Below, piece by piece: positions 59,565 to 64,000 of a stretch of DNA of 64,000 nt. The notes under the pieces are model-generated. The model made no database searches and was not told where the DNA came from. It saw only the letters and a program-made list of their open reading frames with translations. Each line of letters opens with the position of its first letter. Within the stretch, counting starts at the first letter, position 1. The position numbers were made by a program, and so were the translations under genes. Source of the stretch: Streptomyces barringtoniae (GTDB lineage Bacteria > Actinomycetota > Actinomycetes > Streptomycetales > Streptomycetaceae); assembly GCF_020819595.1 (NCBI RefSeq), contig NZ_JAJHNP010000024.1:91879-155878 (forward strand), read 5' to 3'.

Positions 59565-60788
59565 TCACTCGTTGGCCGCGCGCGGGCGGTCGCCGTCCTC
59601 GTACTGATCGAAGAGGGGGGTGCGTCCGCGCTCGCGCGCCCGGCGAGCGGAGGCCGCGCCGGGGTTCCCGCCGCGGGTGCGCGAGCGGGCGTGGGGCGTC
59701 GAGTCGTTGCGGCTGTCCGCCGGCTTGCCCTCGGGCTCGCTCGTCCGCTCGTCCGCGTCGGCCCGCGGCGCGGGGCCCGCCTCGTGCTCCGGCGCGACCG
59801 AGCTGGAACGCGCCGAACTCCACGTGTCGGGCGCCCCCAGGTCCACGTCGGAGGTGGCACGCGGCGCGACCGGCGCGGTCACGTACGTCGGCAGGGGCAC
59901 CGGCACGGGGTCCCAGCTGTCCCCGCCGGGCCGCCGCTGCCGTTCGCGCTGCTGGTCGACCCACTCGGCATGGTCCGTCTGCTCGACCAGGGCGCGCCGG
60001 TCCGCGGCGAGTGCGGCGAGCCCGGTGTCCGTCTGGGCCTGAGGGGCGTCCTCCGTTTCGTCCGCGCCGGGTCCCGCCTCGAGGGGCGCGCGGCGGCGCG
60101 GCTGGCGCTCCCGCTCCCGCAGCCGCTGGGCGGCCACCTCGGCACGCCGGCGGTCCATCTGGTACGCGAAGCGGCGGCGTTCCTGGGAGCGCAGGTAGGC
60201 GATGTACGCGCTGAGCAGCACGGCCGGTGCGGCGGGCGCCCACAGGAAGGCGAGCCCGCCGACGGCAGCGACGATCGCGCCCAGCGTGAAGGCGAGGAAG
60301 AGGACCACGGTGGTGCGCCTGCGGCGCGCAAGGACCTTCGTGCGCCGAGCGCGCGCTGCGGCCGCCTGCGCCGAGGACGCACGCCGATCGGAAGGCACTG
60401 GCTTCTGCGCCGGTGCGGAGCCGGACTTGGACGCCGGTGCGACGTCCTTTTCGCGTGCCGGTTCCGCCCTCCCGGACGCCTCGGGTTCGGCGTCGGCGTG
60501 CACCTGACGGCGGGTCGGAGGCATGGCGAAGGCCCGGACGTCCACCGAGTCGGTGACGGCGTCCGGATCACCGGCGTCCGGCTCCCCCTCCTGGTCGGAG
60601 CGCGCCCGCAGGTCCTTGGCGTACCGGCGCTCCATTCCCGCCCGTCCGGATAGCAGCCGGATGGCGGTGCTGAAGCGTTCCGTCGGACGGGCCTCGTTCA
60701 GCTCGTCCTGCCTACGGAGCCACATCGGCACCAAGTAGGCGGCCCAGGCCCCGACAATGACTGCGTAGATGAGGCCGCTGCTGCTCAC
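59565..60788 (-). CDS. sepX: SepX/GlpR-type septal membrane protein
   Basis: A 407-residue actinobacterial membrane protein. One N-terminal helix (M-S-S-S-G-L-I-Y-A-V-I-V-G-A-W-A-A-Y-L) is followed by the conserved P-M-W-L-R-R-Q-D-E and R-F-S-T-A-I-R-L-L-S. After a long polar cytoplasmic segment come two more helices (about 158-200), then a long charged, Arg/Pro-rich disordered C-terminus. From memory this matches SepX, needed for normal septation in Streptomyces, and GlpR, the corynebacterial membrane receptor of the gephyrin-like division protein Glp. A moeA/glp-type gene lies 1.9 kb upstream in the same direction, supporting the assignment. GTG start. Confidence 0.82.
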   Translation of the reverse strand: MSSSGLIYAVIVGAWAAYLVPMWLRRQDELNEARPTERFSTAIRLLSGRAGMERRYAKDLRARSDQEGEPDAGDPDAVTDSVDVRAFAMPPTRRQVHADAEPEASGRAEPAREKDVAPASKSGSAPAQKPVPSDRRASSAQAAAARARRTKVLARRRRTTVVLFLAFTLGAIVAAVGGLAFLWAPAAPAVLLSAYIAYLRSQERRRFAYQMDRRRAEVAAQRLRERERQPRRRAPLEAGPGADETEDAPQAQTDTGLAALAADRRALVEQTDHAEWVDQQRERQRRPGGDSWDPVPVPLPTYVTAPVAPRATSDVDLGAPDTWSSARSSSVAPEHEAGPAPRADADERTSEPEGKPADSRNDSTPHARSRTRGGNPGAASARRARERGRTPLFDQYEDGDRPRAANE

Positions 60789-60960
60789 ATCTCACACCGT
60801 AGAGGGGTTTGCGTGAGGCCATCCGCCAATTGAGCCGGTGTGTCGCACGATCCGGCTGATATTTCCAGCTTTTTTTGCGACCGATGCGATCAGCGACCAC
60901 CTCGGGCGCGAATTCAATGCCCCTGAGACGGTCAACAACCGATCAATTTCGAACACATAT

Positions 60961-61584
60961 TCAATTTCCAGTGCTCTGGGGTTTCTGCCGCACCTGCTGG
61001 GAGCGTGCCCGCTGCCACCGTGCGAGCAAACCGTCGGGCACCTCTTCCGCGGTGAGCGCGAACACCAGATGGTCGCGCCAGGCCCCGTCGATGTGCAGAT
61101 AGCGCGGCCGGAGCCCCTCCTCGCGGAATCCGAGTTTCTCCACGACCCGGCGGCTGGGCCGGTTCTCGGGGCGAATGCAGACCTCGATGCGGTGCAGTCC
61201 GACGGTGCGGAAACAGTGGTCCACCACGAGCGCGACGGCCGTCGGCATCACCCCGTGCCCGGCCACCGCCTCGTCCACCCAGTAACCGACGTGCCCCGAA
61301 CACATCGATCCCCAGGTGATCCCGGCGACCGTCAGCTGCCCGACGAGCCGCCCCTGGTACTCGATGACGAACGGCAGCATCCGGCCCGCGTTGGCCTCGG
61401 AACGCAGGTGCCGGACCATCTGGCGGTAGGTCGGCCGGTGCACTATCGGCCCGCTCGGCGTGGGCGGCGGAATGGTCGCCTCCCAGGGGCGCAGCCAGTC
61501 CCGGTTGCGCCGGTTCACCTCGCGCCAGGCCCGCTGGTCGCGCAGCCTTATCGGCCGGAGGACGACATCGCCGTCCGCCAGCAC
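60961..61584 (-). CDS. RimJ-like GNAT acetyltransferase
   Basis: A 207-residue acetyltransferase of the RimJ/RimL group. Features are V-V-L-R-P-I-R-L-R-D-Q-R-A-W at the start, G-Q-L-T-V-A-G-I, G-Y-W-V-D-E-A-V-A-G-H-G-V-M-P-T-A-V (acetyl-CoA loop, Q/R-G-x-G region replaced by A-G-H-G) and H-R-I-E-V-C-I-R-P-E-N-x-x-S-R-R-V-V-E-K-L-G-F. GTG at 61584 is the first usual start; conserved-looking residues continue about eight codons upstream without one. It lies between mog and sepX in the same direction, as in related actinobacteria. The 170-bp AT-rich gap to sepX probably holds a separate sepX promoter. Confidence 0.9.
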   Translation of the reverse strand: MLADGDVVLRPIRLRDQRAWREVNRRNRDWLRPWEATIPPPTPSGPIVHRPTYRQMVRHLRSEANAGRMLPFVIEYQGRLVGQLTVAGITWGSMCSGHVGYWVDEAVAGHGVMPTAVALVVDHCFRTVGLHRIEVCIRPENRPSRRVVEKLGFREEGLRPRYLHIDGAWRDHLVFALTAEEVPDGLLARWQRARSQQVRQKPQSTGN

Positions 61585-61604
61585 GACGGGCCAGGAAGGG
61601 CTGT

Positions 61605-62105
61605 TCAGCTCGCACCCCCGCTGCTGGGTCTGGGGTGGTCGCCGCCGCGGATCTGGTCGACGGCGTGAACCAGCAGGGGCTCCAGCACGGCGAGGCCGTC
61701 CCGCACCCCGCCCGTGGAGCCCGGCAGGTTGACGATCAGGGTCCGCCCCGCCACCCCGGCCAGGCCCCGGGAGAGCGCGGCGGTCGGAACCTTCTCCCGC
61801 CCGTGGGCCCGGATGGCCTCCGCGATGCCGGGCACCTCGCGGTCGATCACCGCGCGGGTCGCCTCGGGCGTGCGGTCGGTGGGCGAGATCCCGGTGCCGC
61901 CGGTGGTGACGATGGCGTCGTAGCCGGCGTCGACTCCCGTGCGCAGGGCCGCCTCGACGGGGTCCCCGTCCGGGACCACCCGGGGGCCGTCGACGTCGAA
62001 CCCGAGGCTCTTCAGGCCGTCGGCGACCAAGGGGCCGCCCTTGTCCTCGTAGACGCCCGCGGCAGCCCTGTTGGAGGCGGTGACCACCAGAGCACGGTAG
62101 GTCAT
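61605..62105 (-). CDS. mog: Molybdopterin adenylyltransferase (MogA/MoaB-type)
   Basis: Adenylates molybdopterin, the step before metal insertion in molybdenum cofactor synthesis. The 166-residue protein has S-N-R-A-A-A-G-V-Y-E-D-K-G-G-P, V-T-T-G-G-T-G-I-S-P-T-D-R-T-P-E-A and L-P-G-S-T-G-G-V-R-D-G, covering the MoCF active site. The ATG overlaps the moaC stop (ATGA). Confidence 0.95.
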   Translation of the reverse strand: MTYRALVVTASNRAAAGVYEDKGGPLVADGLKSLGFDVDGPRVVPDGDPVEAALRTGVDAGYDAIVTTGGTGISPTDRTPEATRAVIDREVPGIAEAIRAHGREKVPTAALSRGLAGVAGRTLIVNLPGSTGGVRDGLAVLEPLLVHAVDQIRGGDHPRPSSGGAS

Positions 62106-62581
62106 GCCCTGCTCCAGTCGCCCGACTTGCCGCCCGTCTTCTCCTCCACCCGCACGTCCGTGATGACCGCTCCCTTGTCGACCGCCTTGACCATGTCGAT
62201 CACGGTGAGCGCGGCGACCGTCACGGCGGTGAGGGCCTCCATCTCGACGCCCGTACGATCCGTCGTCTTCACGGTCGCCCGGATCTCCACGGCGTCGTCC
62301 GCGACCGACAGATCCAGTTTCACACCCGACACCGACAACGGGTGACACAGCGGGATGAGATCCGGGGTGCGCTTGGCGCCCATGATCCCGGCGATCCGCG
62401 CGGTGGCGAGGGCGTCGCCCTTGGGCACCCCCTCGCCGCGCAGCAGCTCGACCACGCGGGGCGAGACGAGGACGCGGCCGCTGGCGCGGGCGGTGCGCGC
62501 GGTCACGTCCTTCCCCGATACGTCGACCATGCGGGCCGCGCCCGAGTCGTCGATGTGCGTCAGTCCGTCCTGCGTACTCAT
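62102..62581 (-). CDS. moaC: Cyclic pyranopterin monophosphate synthase
   Basis: Works after MoaA to form cyclic pyranopterin monophosphate from the rearranged GTP intermediate. The 159-residue protein contains M-V-D-V-S-x-K, A-R-I-A-G-I-M-G-A-K-R-T-P-D-L-I-P-L-C-H-P-L and G-V-E-M-E-A-L-T-A-V, all diagnostic. The ATG at 62581 starts the conserved N-terminus. Translationally coupled to mog; 85 bases separate it from the moeA-type gene. Confidence 0.96.
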   Translation of the reverse strand: MSTQDGLTHIDDSGAARMVDVSGKDVTARTARASGRVLVSPRVVELLRGEGVPKGDALATARIAGIMGAKRTPDLIPLCHPLSVSGVKLDLSVADDAVEIRATVKTTDRTGVEMEALTAVTVAALTVIDMVKAVDKGAVITDVRVEEKTGGKSGDWSRA

Positions 62582-62666
62582 GGTGTGTGCCGCTCCCGGT
62601 CCGGGCCCGTCACAGTGCGGTGCGCGGGCCTGTTGTGCGCGACACGGTACCCCCAACCAGCAGGGC

Positions 62667-63989
62667 TCAGCCGAGCAGTACCACCTCGACCTCGGCCCCG
62701 GGCTCGACGCAGTCCACGTCCTCGGGGACGACGATCAGCGCGTCGGCGCGCGCGAGCGCCGCGATCAGGTGCGAGCCGGCGCCGCCCACGGGGGTCACCT
62801 CGCCGTCGCCGTACGCACCGCGCAGGAACTGCCGGCGCCCCTTGGGCGAGCGCAGCGCCTCGTCGGTCCTCAGGGTGGCCCGGGCACGGGGCCGGTGCAC
62901 GTCCGTGAGGCCCATCAGGGCGCGGATGGCCGGACGGACGAACAGCTCGAAGGACACGTACGACGACACCGGGTTGCCCGGCAGGGCCAGCAGCGGCGTG
63001 TGGTCGGGGCCGATGGAGCCGAAGCCCTGGGGCTTGCCGGGCTGCATGGCGAGCTTGCGGAACTCCACGCCGCTGCCCGCCTCGTCCTCGTCGCCGACGT
63101 ACGACAGCGCCTCCTTGACGACGTCGTACGCCCCGACGCTGACCCCGCCCGTGGTCACCATCAGGTCGGCGCGGACGAGCTGGTCCTCGATGGTGGAGCG
63201 CAGGGTCTCGGCGTCGTCGGCGACGGCACCCACCCGGTAGGCGATGGCGCCGGCGTCGCGTGCGGCGGCGGTGAGGGCGAAGCTGTTGGAGTCGTAGATC
63301 TGGCCGCCGGCCAGTTCCTCGCCGGGCTGGACGAGTTCGCTGCCGGTGGACAGAACGACCACGCGCGGGCGCGGGCGCACGCGTACCGTGCCGCGGCCGA
63401 TCGCGGCCAGCAGCGCGATCTGCGGCGGGCCGAGGATCGTGCCGGCCTCCAGGGCGCGGTCGCCGGCCTTCACGTCGCTGCCCTTGGCGCGCACGTGTGC
63501 GCGTGCCTCGGCGGGCCGGTGCACGCGCACCTGCCCCTCGGCGCCCTCGGGGGCCAGGCTGCGCGCCCGCATCCCGCTCACCGGGCCTTCCCCGAGCCCT
63601 CCGTCGGTCCACTCCACGGGGACGACGGCCTCGGCGCCGGGCGGCAGCGGGGCGCCGGTCATGATGCGGGCGGCCTGGCCGGGGCCAACCCGGAGCGGGG
63701 CGGCGGCGCCCGCCGCGACGTCGCCCACGACCTCCAGGACGGCCGGGAAGTCCTCACTGGCGCCCGCCACGTCCGTGACCCGCACCGCGTACCCGTCCAT
63801 GGAACTGTTGTCGAACGGCGGCAGGGACACCGGCACCGTCACGTCCTCGACCAGGACGCAGCCCTGGGCGTCGAGCAGCTGCAGCTCGATGGGTTCGAGG
63901 GGGCGGACGGTCGAGAGGATGTCCTCCAGGTGTTCGTCCACCGACCACAGGTCGTCCGGGCCGGCGGGGCGGGTCGCGGCGCTGCTCAA
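62667..63989 (-). CDS. MoeA / gephyrin-like protein (candidate Glp); 5' end near window edge
   Basis: A 440-residue MoeA-family protein, either a molybdenum insertase or the Glp-type division factor. Domain marks: F-D-N-S-S-M-D-G-Y-A, R-I-M-T-G-A-P-L-P, S-T-G-S-E-L-V, T-T-G-G-V-S-V-G-A-Y-D, L-P-G-N-P-V-S-S. Compared with E. coli MoeA (recalled sequence) the key acidic residues D59, E188, D228 and D259 are kept, T100 is kept, but the K279 position is Gln (K-L-A-M-Q-P-G-K-P). The only start seen is TTG at 63989; the frame runs off the window, so a start upstream is possible. The family assignment is sure; which role is open. Confidence 0.88.
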   Translation of the reverse strand: MSSAATRPAGPDDLWSVDEHLEDILSTVRPLEPIELQLLDAQGCVLVEDVTVPVSLPPFDNSSMDGYAVRVTDVAGASEDFPAVLEVVGDVAAGAAAPLRVGPGQAARIMTGAPLPPGAEAVVPVEWTDGGLGEGPVSGMRARSLAPEGAEGQVRVHRPAEARAHVRAKGSDVKAGDRALEAGTILGPPQIALLAAIGRGTVRVRPRPRVVVLSTGSELVQPGEELAGGQIYDSNSFALTAAARDAGAIAYRVGAVADDAETLRSTIEDQLVRADLMVTTGGVSVGAYDVVKEALSYVGDEDEAGSGVEFRKLAMQPGKPQGFGSIGPDHTPLLALPGNPVSSYVSFELFVRPAIRALMGLTDVHRPRARATLRTDEALRSPKGRRQFLRGAYGDGEVTPVGGAGSHLIAALARADALIVVPEDVDCVEPGAEVEVVLLG

Positions 63990-64000
63990 GATTGCTGCAT

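Overview
The window is high-GC actinobacterial chromosome with strong third-position GC bias, many GTG starts, overlapping ATGA/GTGA stop-start junctions, GGAGG ribosome binding sites and only one in-frame TTA codon seen. It is a Streptomyces (or very close relative). Several loci are Streptomyces hallmarks: an SsgA-like protein (ssgE), protein O-mannosyltransferase, an Rpf-type muralytic protein, the galT-galE-galK operon with a divergent symporter, the tam/tamR pair, and a SepX-type septal protein. From memory the gene order follows the S. coelicolor SCO312x-SCO318x interval, so this is core chromosome with small accessory insertions.

Region by region. 1-2 kb: a truncated histidine kinase, a TTA-containing HTH plus LAGLIDADG-like protein, and tRNA-Gln(TTG). 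2-6.2 kb: glmU, prs, rplY and pth (cell-wall precursor, PRPP, ribosome and translation-recycling functions). 6.2-12.4 kb: a small membrane protein, a sortase (LAxTG-type) surface protein, PEP carboxylase, and a fatty acid desaturase with a translationally coupled TetR regulator. 12.4-15.4 kb: a Phd/RelE toxin-antitoxin pair, a VOC protein, trans-aconitate methyltransferase divergent from a TamR-like MarR regulator with three regularly spaced operator half-palindromes, and a LuxR response regulator. 15.8-21.2 kb: the galactose operon and SSS symporter. 21.3-28 kb: a LuxR regulator with a degenerate receiver, two tandem membrane-anchored beta-propeller proteins and an ABC-F ATPase. 28-34.9 kb: a broken Uma2 nuclease gene, ispE, rsmA, an Rpf lytic protein, tatD, a zinc-ribbon protein and rsmI. 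35-41.3 kb: pmt, a penicillin-binding protein, ssgE, a rearranged ohr pseudogene, a serine hydrolase and a DUF1876 protein. 41.3-50.8 kb: an oxidoreductase, EamA exporter, YbaK deacylase, an MMPL transporter with its TetR regulator, a tricorn-type protease and a Gln-rich small protein. 50.9-56.5 kb: a monooxygenase-hydrolase-SDR operon (mymA-like order) with a MerR regulator, exonuclease III and a leaderless acetyltransferase.

56.5-59.5 kb looks like the remnant of an integrative element. tRNA-Ala(CGC) is intact at 59400-59473, its 3' 43 bases are duplicated at 56523-56565, a second 20-bp repeat lies inside each end, and the only gene left inside is a PAS/GAF/PP2C phosphatase. 59.6-64 kb: a cluster reading leftward, moeA-type gene, moaC, mog, rimJ-like acetyltransferase, then a SepX/GlpR-type membrane protein. 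This is the arrangement in which a MoeA (gephyrin)-like protein is thought to act in cell division together with its membrane receptor.

The most notable signals are the gephyrin-like/septal-receptor cluster, the tRNA-Ala integration scar, the inverted and broken ohr gene, the triple 15-bp-periodic tamR operator, the phosphoacceptor-less response regulator, and a leader hairpin in front of rplY.
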